64,000 bases of DNA from positions 1 to 64,000 of the forward strand of contig CAYVTD010000011.1 in NCBI GenBank assembly GCA_964454445.1. Reading direction: 5' to 3'. This document shows positions 8,249-17,700 of this stretch, one piece after another. Under the pieces are notes generated by a model. The model was not told the origin of the DNA and did not search any database. It saw nothing but the letters and a program-made list of their open reading frames with translations. The number at the start of each line of letters is the position of its first letter. The first letter of the stretch is position 1. This DNA is from CAYVTD01 sp964454445 (GTDB lineage: Bacteria; Bacteroidota; Ignavibacteria; Kapaibacteriales; UBA2268). The position numbers and the translations under genes are program-made.

Positions 8249-9316
8249 CTACAGATTTTTTATTAATATTTCAATAATCTTTTTTGAAGCATCTCCGTTC
8301 CCAAAAAAGTTATCAGAAAATTCTGAACTACATTCTGCTCCAACTGCCTTAATTATATTATCTTTAATCCTATCTCTCACTAATATGTTTGCACCTGATT
8401 CAACTGTTTCAATCCATTCAGTTTCAGATCTCAAAGTGATACAAGGAACTTTTAAAAAATATGCTTCTTTTTGTATGCCTCCTGAATCAGTAATTATTTT
8501 TTTTGCATAAGCCTGCAGATGCAAAAAATCGAGATAGCCTAAAGGCTCAGAAAAAAAGATATTATCTGATACATTAACTGAATACTTAACTAATTGCCTG
8601 CTTGTCCTTGGATGCACTGGAAATAAAATGGGTTTATCCAACATAGCAAATGCACTAATAATCTCAAGTAGTTGACTCATATTATCAACATTATACGGTC
8701 TGTGCAAAGTTGCAAGATAGTATTCATTTGGTATGAGCTTTAATCTGTCGAGCACATCAGAAGCAGAAGCAATTTCTTTATTTCGCAAAACAGCATCAAA
8801 CATAACATCGCCAGTAAAAAAAGATGAAGATGCAAGCCCTTCGCCTGCCAGATTATTCATTGCTGTCTTCGACGGAGCGAAAAGCATGGTTGAAATATGG
8901 TCTGCTACTTTTCTGTTTATTTCTTCAGGCATTTCATTATTAAAACTTCTAAGTCCCGCTTCGATATGAGCAGTTTTTATATTCAATTTTGCTGCGGCTA
9001 AAGCGCCAGCAAGGGTAGAAGTAACATCGCCGATAACAACAACACAATCAGGTTTGATTTCTTCCATTAATTCTTCCAAACTTGAGAGTATTTCTGCCGT
9101 CTGTCTGCCGTGGGTTGTTGAAGTTATAGTAAAATGGTAATCGGGCTGGGGAATTTTCAAATCATGAAAAAAAATATCTGACATATTGCTGTCATAATGC
9201 TGTCCAGTGTGGACAACAATGGGGTGAAGCTCATCAAAATTCATCACAGTATCAAGCACAGGGCTTAGCTTGATAAAATTTGGTCTTGCGCCAGCAACAA
9301 ATAGTATTTTTTTCAT
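8249..9316 (-). CDS. wecB: UDP-N-acetylglucosamine 2-epimerase (non-hydrolysing)
   Basis: 355-residue cytoplasmic enzyme that interconverts UDP-GlcNAc and UDP-ManNAc. The family signature is clear: an N-terminal FVAGARPNFIKLSPV loop, VVHTGQHYD near 34-42, VVIGDVTST near 94, HIEAGLRSFNNEMPEEINR near 116-134 (acidic catalytic residues), and a SGGIQKEA phosphate-binding motif near 279-286. Length is slightly under the usual 370-380. UDP-ManNAc feeds surface glycans such as enterobacterial common antigen or capsules, consistent with the glycosyltransferases downstream. The alternative name mnaA is equally valid. Confidence 0.93.
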   Translation of the reverse strand: MKKILFVAGARPNFIKLSPVLDTVMNFDELHPIVVHTGQHYDSNMSDIFFHDLKIPQPDYHFTITSTTHGRQTAEILSSLEELMEEIKPDCVVVIGDVTSTLAGALAAAKLNIKTAHIEAGLRSFNNEMPEEINRKVADHISTMLFAPSKTAMNNLAGEGLASSSFFTGDVMFDAVLRNKEIASASDVLDRLKLIPNEYYLATLHRPYNVDNMSQLLEIISAFAMLDKPILFPVHPRTSRQLVKYSVNVSDNIFFSEPLGYLDFLHLQAYAKKIITDSGGIQKEAYFLKVPCITLRSETEWIETVESGANILVRDRIKDNIIKAVGAECSSEFSDNFFGNGDASKKIIEILIKNL

Positions 9317-9369
9317 AAAATAAATTTTTTAGTTATGATTTTGAAAAAGTACGTAAAGCAAAAAGACTA

Positions 9370-10260
9370 TCAATCCTCTTGTGTATATTTCCATCGATGA
9401 TGCTGCCAAACCCAGTGGTCTGGATTCTTTCTTATTGCATCTTCGAGCATCTTCACATGCCTTTCTGTTAATACTCTAATACTTTCTTTGTTATATTCAA
9501 GGTCATCGTGTTTTATTTCTTGTATTTCCACATTGTAAACACCATTTTCGTCTCTTACAGGAAAACCGATAGCAATTGGAGTTTTGAACTTAAGAGCAAG
9601 GACAGCTGGGGTTTCGTAAGTAGCAGCAGGTCTTCCGAAAAATTCGACATAAATATCCTTGTTTTTTGTAGCTCTCTGGTCGGCAAGCAAGGCAACAACT
9701 CCTTTTTCCAAGATTGTTTTTACAACAACTCGAGCTGATTTTCGCATACTCACAACTTTGTTGTTTCCCATAGTTCTATATGAGTTTAAAATCTTGTCGG
9801 TAAATTTGTTTTTCTGATGCTTTACAATTATCGTAACCGGTATCCCGGTAAACAACCCAGCAGAATAAGCCAGAAGCTCCCAATTACCGAAATGACCGGA
9901 CATAATAATTAGCCCTTTTCCTTCTGATATTAATTCAGATAAAAATTCCGGTCTGTCGTAGCGGATCATCTTTCTAATATCTTTTTCTTTAAAAGATTTG
10001 AAGGCAGCTACTTCGGCTAGTACAATACCCAGATTTTGAAATGATTTTTTCATTACATTCAATCGCCATTCTTTGCTTACCTCCGGGAAAGCATTAGTTA
10101 GATTTTCAAAGGCAATTTTGCGACGTTTACTGCTTATAATACGCATTATATCGCCTGCCAACCGGCCAAGTTTAAGGCGTTGTTTATGCGTTAAAAGGGA
10201 GGATAAAAAACCGATAAATATCAATAATCCGGTTGCAGCTAGGTCTAGTAATACTTTCAT
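9370..10260 (-). CDS. LpxL/HtrB-type lysophospholipid acyltransferase
   Basis: 296-residue inner-membrane acyltransferase of the lipid A late-acyltransferase family. The catalytic HX4E motif is H123-FGNW-E128 in SGHFGNWE. A hydrophobic N-terminal segment (about residues 7-24) anchors it in the membrane, and the C-terminal region ends in the usual DHWVWQHHRWK pattern. It is expected to transfer a secondary acyl chain to a lipid A precursor, although distant members acylate ornithine or other lipids. Start ATG overlaps the stop of the GWxTD gene by one base (TAATG), implying translational coupling. Fits the envelope theme of the cluster. Confidence 0.88.
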   Translation of the reverse strand: MKVLLDLAATGLLIFIGFLSSLLTHKQRLKLGRLAGDIMRIISSKRRKIAFENLTNAFPEVSKEWRLNVMKKSFQNLGIVLAEVAAFKSFKEKDIRKMIRYDRPEFLSELISEGKGLIIMSGHFGNWELLAYSAGLFTGIPVTIIVKHQKNKFTDKILNSYRTMGNNKVVSMRKSARVVVKTILEKGVVALLADQRATKNKDIYVEFFGRPAATYETPAVLALKFKTPIAIGFPVRDENGVYNVEIQEIKHDDLEYNKESIRVLTERHVKMLEDAIRKNPDHWVWQHHRWKYTQED

Positions 10261-11690
10261 TATTTCCGGTTTTGATAGTATTCGTTTTGCAAATCTTGGT
10301 CGAACATAGGCACATATTGTTTGTACCAGTCATAATTGCGCGGTTGACCAATGGCGTCGGAATGGACTTGGATATAATTGTTAAATCCGGTGTAATCAAC
10401 AAAATAAAACTTGATCCCCCCTTCGATTTGGTCGTAATACCAGATGTCGTAAGCTCGCAAATTTTGATTGCTTGCTGTTGATTCCACTTGAGTTGGTTCC
10501 CCGTATTTTAGCAGAACACGGCCCCTGTCTGTATTCCATCCTTCCCGTATTTTGCCAAAAGAAAAATACGTATTGGCGTAATTGATTAATCTTCTTTGCT
10601 CTTCGAGCTTTTCATTTATAGCAGTAGTAGTGTCGGGGTCTCGCATTTTCCAGAACCGAAACATAAATTTGCGTTTTGCATCGACTGATTCTATCATTTT
10701 GTATTGTTCTATTTCCAAGGCAATAGCGAGCGGCTCGGCTTTTTTAAACTCTATATCGACCTCTTTTTCGTTAAGAGTTGACCAATAGCTTGCTTCATAA
10801 TCGACATTTTCGGTGAAATCTGTTTCCAATGATGGAGGAACTTTTGGATTGAGAATATAGAATTTTTTTATTGGTGAAAATGTTTGTTGCATCTGCTTAG
10901 CCTCGCCATAACTAACCTTCGCTTGAAAAAAATAGACTCCCGTTGGCAAAAAAGTCATCGGGATTTCTGTTGTTTCGAGTAACGCATCTGATAATGATTC
11001 TTTATGAGTTTCATATCGGAAAACAACTCTTTTCGCCCCGTCATATATTGCATACTCTATAGAAAAACCCTTTGGCGAAATGGTTTGGGCATTATAAACT
11101 TCAAAATAAGAAGTAAAAATGGGTTCTGTATTCGAGTATTCGAGAGATGGATTAGGCACTACATAATAAGAGCTTTTACCGAATGGACCTTTTAATAGAT
11201 TAGTGTCCTGTGTTTGCAGAATATTGTTTGCAAGCTCAATATCGCTTATTATTACACTATTATTGACAGAAAAATCACGAATTACAAGGTCAAAATTTTG
11301 AATTGCATACGTAGAGCTATCATTTTTATCGAAAACTTTTAAGGATACTTTGTATTGACCAGATGGTAAGATAAAAGATTTTGTACCTACGACATTTTTT
11401 TCGTATGTTTGCGGTGGCTCATCGACAGTATTTTCGACAGTCCATTCTTCTGTATATAGTTCTTTTATAGCATCGCTAAAGCTAATATTAAAAACAAGTT
11501 GCCCCGTATATCCATCTCCATTTTTGACATAAACTAGCGATGTATCTGCAAAAATATAATACATTTCCCAGTGTGTTCGATTGTTATCAAACTGGAATTG
11601 CGCCCCGTCCAACTCCATAAAAATGGTCTTTCCCCAACTTGGAGCAACCATTACCAATAACAAAGAAAATATGGTGATTATTTTAAACAT
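10260..11690 (-). CDS. GWxTD-domain secreted protein
   Basis: 476-residue protein with a cleavable signal peptide (MFKIITIFSLLLVMVAPSWG, cut after about residue 20). The first 270 residues are rich in beta strands (periplasmic/surface sandwich domains, no cysteines). The C-terminal 190 residues are the GWxTD domain, named for the motif seen here as GWNTDRGRVLLKYGEP near 384-399, preceded by a helical FRFWKMRDPD segment. GWxTD proteins are found in Chlorobi, Ignavibacteria, Acidobacteria and relatives; their role is unknown. Translationally coupled to the LpxL-type gene, which suggests an envelope function. Confidence 0.85.
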   Translation of the reverse strand: MFKIITIFSLLLVMVAPSWGKTIFMELDGAQFQFDNNRTHWEMYYIFADTSLVYVKNGDGYTGQLVFNISFSDAIKELYTEEWTVENTVDEPPQTYEKNVVGTKSFILPSGQYKVSLKVFDKNDSSTYAIQNFDLVIRDFSVNNSVIISDIELANNILQTQDTNLLKGPFGKSSYYVVPNPSLEYSNTEPIFTSYFEVYNAQTISPKGFSIEYAIYDGAKRVVFRYETHKESLSDALLETTEIPMTFLPTGVYFFQAKVSYGEAKQMQQTFSPIKKFYILNPKVPPSLETDFTENVDYEASYWSTLNEKEVDIEFKKAEPLAIALEIEQYKMIESVDAKRKFMFRFWKMRDPDTTTAINEKLEEQRRLINYANTYFSFGKIREGWNTDRGRVLLKYGEPTQVESTASNQNLRAYDIWYYDQIEGGIKFYFVDYTGFNNYIQVHSDAIGQPRNYDWYKQYVPMFDQDLQNEYYQNRK

Positions 11691-11884
11691 ACTACAATAA
11701 CGAATAAAGTAAGAAAAAAATGCTGATTGAGGAAAATTATATTTTTTTCTCCGAGTCCCTATTTATTAGATATTTCTCATTTTCATTCATAAGTGTTTTT
11801 GTAAATTCCAAGATCACTTATGCAAAATTACAATAAAATACGTATTTTTGTCAAGTATTAATTTGATATTGTTTAAGAAAATCA

Positions 11885-12103
11885 ATGACAAAACACCAAA
11901 TAATTTGCGGAGATAGCAGAAAAATGGATGATTTGAGCAATGAATCTATCCAGCTAATAATTACTTCGCCTCCTTATTGGCAACTTAAAGACTATGGAGA
12001 TGACTATCAAATCGGTTTCATTCATACTTATGAAAAATACATCAACAATCTGAATCTTGTTTGGAAGGAATGTTTCAGAGTTCTCGATAAAGAAAGAATT
12101 TGA
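11885..12103 (+). pseudogene. N-terminal remnant of a DNA-methyltransferase
   Basis: A 72-codon open frame that begins like an N4-cytosine/N6-adenine DNA methylase: IICGDSRKMDDL followed by LIITSPPYWQLKDYGD, containing the catalytic TSPPYW motif at about residues 28-33, then helix NLVWKECFRVLDK. Real family members continue for at least another 200 residues with the SAM-binding FxGxG motif; here the frame stops directly after RVLDKERI and I see no continuation in any frame before 12240. It is the only restriction-modification trace in the window and no cognate nuclease is adjacent. Most likely a decayed 5' fragment; a functional micro-protein is unlikely. Confidence 0.75.
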
Positions 12104-12146
12104 AGGAAATTCAAAGAATACATATTATTTAATAATCACCTTTTTA

Positions 12147-12166
12147 TGCAATAGATGACTATTGCA
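12147..12166. other. Perfect 8-bp hairpin, 4-base loop
   Basis: TGCAATAG (12147-12154) and CTATTGCA (12159-12166) form a perfect stem around the loop ATGA. It lies in the 137-base gap between the methylase remnant and the DUF1003 gene. No T-tract follows on the plus strand, so it is not a classical terminator; it might be an operator or a scar of the event that truncated the methylase. Confidence 0.4.
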
Positions 12167-12240
12167 AAAGGGATAACAAGCTATAACACTTTTTTTTCTG
12201 ACAATAATAACTTAAAATTATATACTATTTATAGAAAAAA

Positions 12241-12957
12241 ATGAAAACATTTAAAAGCAACGTTACTAACAAAGAACATCCAATTTCTGAAAAAGTCTCC
12301 GCTAAATCAATTACCCACTCCATTCTCAAGTTAATACAAAACGAAATGCCACACTTTACTACTGATAGCTTCATTTCAAAAAAAGAGCTAAACTCATATA
12401 GAAATAAAGCTAACAAGGAATATCTTCTCGAGCAAACAGGAGAACTCTCCGAACTTGACAAGCAGGTATTGTCTTCAATATCTGATGATGCAACAATAAC
12501 CGACAAGCTCGATGGAGATGATGATCAAATATTAACAACTGGACAAAAAATAGCTGACAAGGTAGCTTCTTTCGGGGGAAGCTGGAAGTTTATTATTTCT
12601 TTTGCTGTTTTTATTATTATATGGATTTTTATTAATGTTTATTGGCTTTCTCACGTTAATTTCGATCCATATCCATTTATTTTGTTAAATCTGATATTGT
12701 CTTGTCTTGCCTCTTTACAGGCGCCCGTGATAATGATGAGTCAAAACCGGCAGGAAGAAAAAGATAGGGACAGGGCCCGAAAAGATTATATGATTAACCT
12801 TAAGTCTGAATTGGAAATCAGGATGTTACAAGAAGAAATCGACCACTTCATTAATCATCGCTTCGAGGAATTTGTGCAATTACAAAGAGAACATGCCGAA
12901 TTAATGAAAGAATTAAGTAAAAAACTTTCTATCTCCTCACCAAGCCAGGCTCAGTAA
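12241..12957 (+). CDS. DUF1003 membrane protein
   Basis: 238-residue protein with the DUF1003 core in its second half: KIADKVASFGGSWKFI leading into a transmembrane segment at about 115-135, the SHVNFDPYPFILLNLILSCLASLQAP stretch forming the second membrane segment (about 144-165), then the conserved SQNRQEEKDRDRARKDY motif and a C-terminal coiled coil to residue 230. The first 100 residues are hydrophilic with no known domain. DUF1003 proteins are widespread inner-membrane proteins with no settled function. The gene is convergent with the hydrogenase operon; its last codons overlap the hydrogenase terminator. Confidence 0.88.
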   Translation: MKTFKSNVTNKEHPISEKVSAKSITHSILKLIQNEMPHFTTDSFISKKELNSYRNKANKEYLLEQTGELSELDKQVLSSISDDATITDKLDGDDDQILTTGQKIADKVASFGGSWKFIISFAVFIIIWIFINVYWLSHVNFDPYPFILLNLILSCLASLQAPVIMMSQNRQEEKDRDRARKDYMINLKSELEIRMLQEEIDHFINHRFEEFVQLQREHAELMKELSKKLSISSPSQAQ

Positions 12958-12966
12958 GGAGATAGA
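12919..12966 (-). terminator. Rho-independent terminator of the hydrogenase operon
   Basis: TCTATCTCCT at 12928-12937 pairs perfectly with AGGAGATAGA at 12957-12966 around a 19-base loop. Read on the minus strand, just after the hydA stop (12978), the 10-bp stem is followed by AAGTTTTTTAC. The stem overlaps the last codons and stop of the convergent DUF1003 gene. On the plus strand no T-run follows, so it acts mainly on the hydrogenase side. Confidence 0.65.
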
Positions 12967-12977
12967 TAGATTAATGA

Positions 12978-14753
12978 TTAGCAACGTTCTCTTGTGAAAT
13001 AATGTGTGTGCAACAGATGATGTGATTTCTTACCAAGCGGTCCATCTTTAAGGAAATCCTTGTAAAGCGTGATGATGTCTGGATTTTCGTGCGATTTCCT
13101 AAGCTTTTTGCCTTCATCTTCCTGATAAATGGCATTTATTCTTTTCATTCTAACTTCATCGTCAGTGAAACGAGGCTGACCTCCGCCTCCAATGCAGCCA
13201 CCTGGACAGGTCATTACTTCGACAAAATGATATTCTTTACCTTCTTTGATTTGCTCGATAACCTTTCTTGCATTGCCCAAACCGTGTGCAACAGCCACTT
13301 TCAATTCAACCCCCTCGAGAAATGACCAATCAGGCAAAGCTCCTTCAATCATTAAAGAAGCTTCTTTTACGCCGGTTAAGCCCATCAATGATTCGAGGTG
13401 GAGGTTCTCTGTTGGCAATTCGCGACCAGTTACGATTTCATATGCTGTTCTTACGGCAGCCTCCATCACTCCGCCAGTGTTTGCAAAAATATCGGCGGCT
13501 CCTGAAGATATACCCATCGGTGAGTCCATTTTCGAATCGGGCAGATTGTTGAAATCTATACCTGCTTGCTTTATCATCTTCGCCAATTCCCTTGTTGTAA
13601 GCACAAAATCTACATCAGAAACTCCGCTACTGTTCATTTCTTGTCTCTGAGCCTCGTATTTTTTTGCAGTACAGGGCATAACAGATACTACTGTTAGTTT
13701 ATCGGGATCGATTGCCATTTTTTCAGCGAAATAGGTCTTTGCAATAGCTCCGAACATTTGCTGTGGCGATTTGCAGGTCGAGATATTTTCGAGCATCTCC
13801 GGATAGAAATACTCCATATATTTTATCCAGCCAGGCGAGCAGCTCGAAAACTGAGGCAAAGCTACGCTCTGGTTACCATCGGCTAATTTGTTTTTAAGGC
13901 GCATTAGCAGTTCTGAACCCTCTTCCATAATAGTAAGGTCAGCGGCAAAGTTTGTATCGAATACCTTGTCGAAACCAAGCATTTTCAGAGCAGTTACCAT
14001 TTTCCCTGTTACTAATGTACCAGCTTCATTATCGAAACATTCGCCCAGAGCTGCTCTAATGGCAGGAGCGGTTTGTACAATCACATATTGTTCGGGATCG
14101 TCGATGGCTTCCCAAACCTTTTGAATATGACTTTTTTCAATTATTGCACCGACCGGGCAGACAGCTGCACATTGACCACATTGGACGCAGGCGACCATAT
14201 CGAGATTTAAAGTAAAAGCTGGTCCAACGATAGTTTGGAAACCTCTTCCTTGCGGAAAAAGGGCGGCAACATCTTGGATTTCTCCACAAACGGTAACGCA
14301 TCTTCTACATTTAATACATTTACCATTGTCTCGAATTAAAGCAGGTGTCGAAGTGTCGATATGAATATATGCCCGTTCACCTTGATAACGAACATCTGAA
14401 ACACCATATTCGCGGGCAAGTGCCTGCAATTCGCAGTCTTCGTTTCTTTCGCAAGTCTGACATTCTCCATTATGCTCGGATAGCAGCAATTCGATAACAG
14501 TTTTTCTTGCTTCCCTTACTCTTTTAGAATTTGTTAGAATTTTCATCCCTTCAGTTATTGGGGTAGAACAAGCAGCGGCAAGTGTTTTCGCTCCGATAAT
14601 TTCGACAAGGCAGACCCTGCAGGCGCCTTTCGGCTCTCTACCATTAAGGTAACAGAGAGTTGGTATCTTTATACCCGCCATTTCTGCCGCTTTCAAAACT
14701 GAAATGCCATCTTCAAACTGAAAACCTCTATTGTTAATATTAATATTTATCAT
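12978..14753 (-). CDS. hydA: [FeFe]-hydrogenase catalytic subunit (HydA/HndD type)
   Basis: 591-residue group A [FeFe]-hydrogenase. Iron-sulfur ligands in order: 2Fe-2S (C34, C45, C48, C62), a His-Cys3 4Fe-4S site (H94, C98, C101, C107), and two ferredoxin clusters (C146/149/152/156 and C189/192/195/199). The H-cluster domain has L1 SSCSPGW near 303-309, L2 MPCTAKK near 359-365, and L3 EVMTCPGGCIGGGGQP near 512-527. The C-terminal small-subunit-like tail ends in LHTHYF. The L1 motif carries Ser where TSCCPxW enzymes have a second Cys. Strong ribosome site AGGAG about 10 bases upstream. With the next two genes it forms an NAD-linked, possibly electron-bifurcating hydrogenase. Confidence 0.95.
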   Translation of the reverse strand: MINININNRGFQFEDGISVLKAAEMAGIKIPTLCYLNGREPKGACRVCLVEIIGAKTLAAACSTPITEGMKILTNSKRVREARKTVIELLLSEHNGECQTCERNEDCELQALAREYGVSDVRYQGERAYIHIDTSTPALIRDNGKCIKCRRCVTVCGEIQDVAALFPQGRGFQTIVGPAFTLNLDMVACVQCGQCAAVCPVGAIIEKSHIQKVWEAIDDPEQYVIVQTAPAIRAALGECFDNEAGTLVTGKMVTALKMLGFDKVFDTNFAADLTIMEEGSELLMRLKNKLADGNQSVALPQFSSCSPGWIKYMEYFYPEMLENISTCKSPQQMFGAIAKTYFAEKMAIDPDKLTVVSVMPCTAKKYEAQRQEMNSSGVSDVDFVLTTRELAKMIKQAGIDFNNLPDSKMDSPMGISSGAADIFANTGGVMEAAVRTAYEIVTGRELPTENLHLESLMGLTGVKEASLMIEGALPDWSFLEGVELKVAVAHGLGNARKVIEQIKEGKEYHFVEVMTCPGGCIGGGGQPRFTDDEVRMKRINAIYQEDEGKKLRKSHENPDIITLYKDFLKDGPLGKKSHHLLHTHYFTRERC

Positions 14754-14794
14754 TTTTTTATTCTCCTGTGAAAATATATTTTAGTTTTCAAAAA

Positions 14795-17700
14795 TTAATG
14801 TCCGTAATCGCAACGCAAGCATCTTTTTGCTTGTCTAATGGCTTCAGCTTCGACCCAGGGTTGCTCGACTTCAGCAAAATTGTTCTTTCTTCTTTCGACA
14901 GAAAGCAGCTTCATTTTTGCCCTTGGATAAGTAACGGGATCGGCATCCGGATCGAAAAAAGTATTCAGTTTTACTTCTTTTCTCCAGAACGCATGATTTT
15001 CGCCTGTAAGGTATTCATCGATGCCAACAGCAGCTCTTTCGCCAGCAGCTATTGCCTCGATAACTGTCTTGTTGCCAGTCGTAGCGGCATCACCACCAGA
15101 AAAGACCCAAGGCACTGACGTTTGCTGTGTTGTAGGATCGACGTGGATACAATAATCGCGAATCATTTTTAGCTCTGTTCCAACGTATATTAGTGATTTA
15201 TCAAAATCCTGCCCAAGAGCCATAATTACTTGGTCGGCCTCTATAATGAAAGAGTTATCTTCATCTATTGGTTTTCTTCTGCCTGAGTGGTCGAAATCGC
15301 CAAGCCGAATGGAACTACACCTGACGCCAGTAACGTTTCCTTTTTCGTTAACTAGGATTTCGCGAGGATTGGTCAATGGCAACAAATTAATACCTTCTTG
15401 TATCGCTTCTTCGACTTCTTCGGCATAAGCAGGCATTTCGCCTTGCGACCTTCTGTAAATAATGCTCACAGATTGTGCACCGAGGCGGATGGCAGTTCTT
15501 GCAGCATCAAAAGCAGCGTTGCCACCACCGACAATGACTAAACGATTTTTCACAGGAACAGAACCGCGAAGATTGTATGTTCTTAGGAAATCCATAGCAT
15601 TGGAAACATCTTTGCTGTCGCTTCCCGGGATGTTCAGATTCACGCCTCGAGGGGCACCAATACCGAGGAAAACGACCTCATATCCATCTTTTCTAAGATC
15701 TTCAATTAAAAAGTCTCGTCCAAGTTTTTTATCTGTTATAATATCTACACCCATGTTTTCAATCATTCTTATTTCTCGAGCTAGGGTTTCGCGAGGTAAT
15801 CTGTAAGCAGGAATAGTCTGTACAAGCATGCCACCGGGGCGATGTTCACCTTCAAGAACAGTAGGCATATAACCGAGTCGTGCAAGGAAATATGCACAAG
15901 TTAGTCCAGAAGGACCGGCGCCAATGATTGCTATTTTACGTTTTGCATTTTCCTGATTCTCCCTTACCTCCGGTAGTTTTATTACTATTTCCTGATCAAC
16001 CATAAACCTTTTCAATGCACGTATTGATACGGCACTATCTAACGAAATGCGACGGCATTTCTCTTCGCATACGTGGAAACACACTCTTGCACATACTGCT
16101 GCAAACGGGTTGCGCTCCCTGTGCAATCTAAGTGCTTCCTCATATCTTCCTTCACCTATCAAAGATACAAAACCGGGCACATCCACGTGTGCAGGACAGG
16201 CACTCTGGCAAGGGGCGCGAACCAAACCACGACAAGTACCAGCTTCGCAATGCTTATCGCGTATATGTTGTTCGTATTCGTGCCTGAAATATCGAATTGT
16301 AGATAATACCGGATTAGGGGCGGTCTGACCTAAGCCACAAAGCGCAGTATCCTGGATCTGATGACCTAATTCGATTAATTTTTCTATATCGCCATTTTCG
16401 CCATCTCCGTTACAAATTCTTTCTAATATCTCAAGCAAACGTTTTGTACCTACACGACATGGGACACATTTACCACAAGATTCCTCTTGAACAAATTCGA
16501 GGAAAAAGCGGGCAACATCGACCATACACGTATCTTCATCCATTACAATCAAACCGCCTGAGCCCATAATAGCCCCGAGTTCAGTTAAGGATTCATAGTC
16601 GAGTTTCACGTTCAAATGCTCGGCTGGAATGCAACCACCGGAAGGTCCACCAATCTGAGCCGCTTTGAACCTCTTTTCGTTCGGAATACCATTGCCAACA
16701 TCATAAATTAACTCGCCGAGTGTTGTTCCAATTGGCACTTCGACTAAGCCAGAGTTGTTAATTGCTCCAGCAAGCGCAAACACTTTTGTTCCCTTGCTTT
16801 TTTCGGTGCCTAAGGAAGCATAATAGTCCCCGCCATTTAAAATAATGAAAGGTATATTGGCTAGAGTTTCAACATTATTTAAAACGGAAGGTTTGCCCCA
16901 CAGACCCTTATCTGATGGAAATGGTGGTCTTGGTCTGGGCTCGCCTCTTTTACCTTCGATGGAACGCATAAGAGCGGTTTCTTCGCCACAAACAAAAGCA
17001 CCTGAACCCATTCTGATTTCAAGTTGGAACGAAAAGCCAGTATTTAATATATTATCACCGAGCAAGCCCAATTCGTTTGCTCTTTTAATTGCATTTAGTA
17101 AACGTTCCACAGCAAGAGGATACTCCGCCCTGACATAAACGTAACCCTGACTTGCCCCGATTGCATAAGCAGCGATAGCCATACCCTCAATAATACTGTG
17201 TGGGTCGCCTTCCAAAACGCTTCTGTCCATAAATGCCCCGGGGTCACCCTCGTCGGCATTGCAAAGCAGATATTTCGTTTCTGATTTATTCTTTTTGGCA
17301 AACGACCATTTTATCCAAGTAGGAAATCCGGCACCGCCTCTGCCTCTCATTCCCGATTTTTTCATTTCTTCGATCACATCTTCAGGCGTCATCTTGTTTA
17401 GAGCCTTTTCCAACGACATATAGCCGTCCCTGCCAATATATTCTTCAATGCTTAATGGGTCGATACTTCCGCAATTACGAAGGACAATCTTTGTTTGACG
17501 TTTAAAGAAGTGCAGATCGCTCATTAGCGGAATGGGCATTTGTGTCGCATCTTCTTTCCAGGTAAGCCTCTCTATGATTTCACCTTCTAAGATATGTTTG
17601 CTAACAATTTCTTTAGCGTCTTCGGCGTGAACTCCTTGATAAAAAATGCGATCCTTTGCCGCAATTACTATTGGTCCTTTGACACAAGGTCCGAGGCAAC

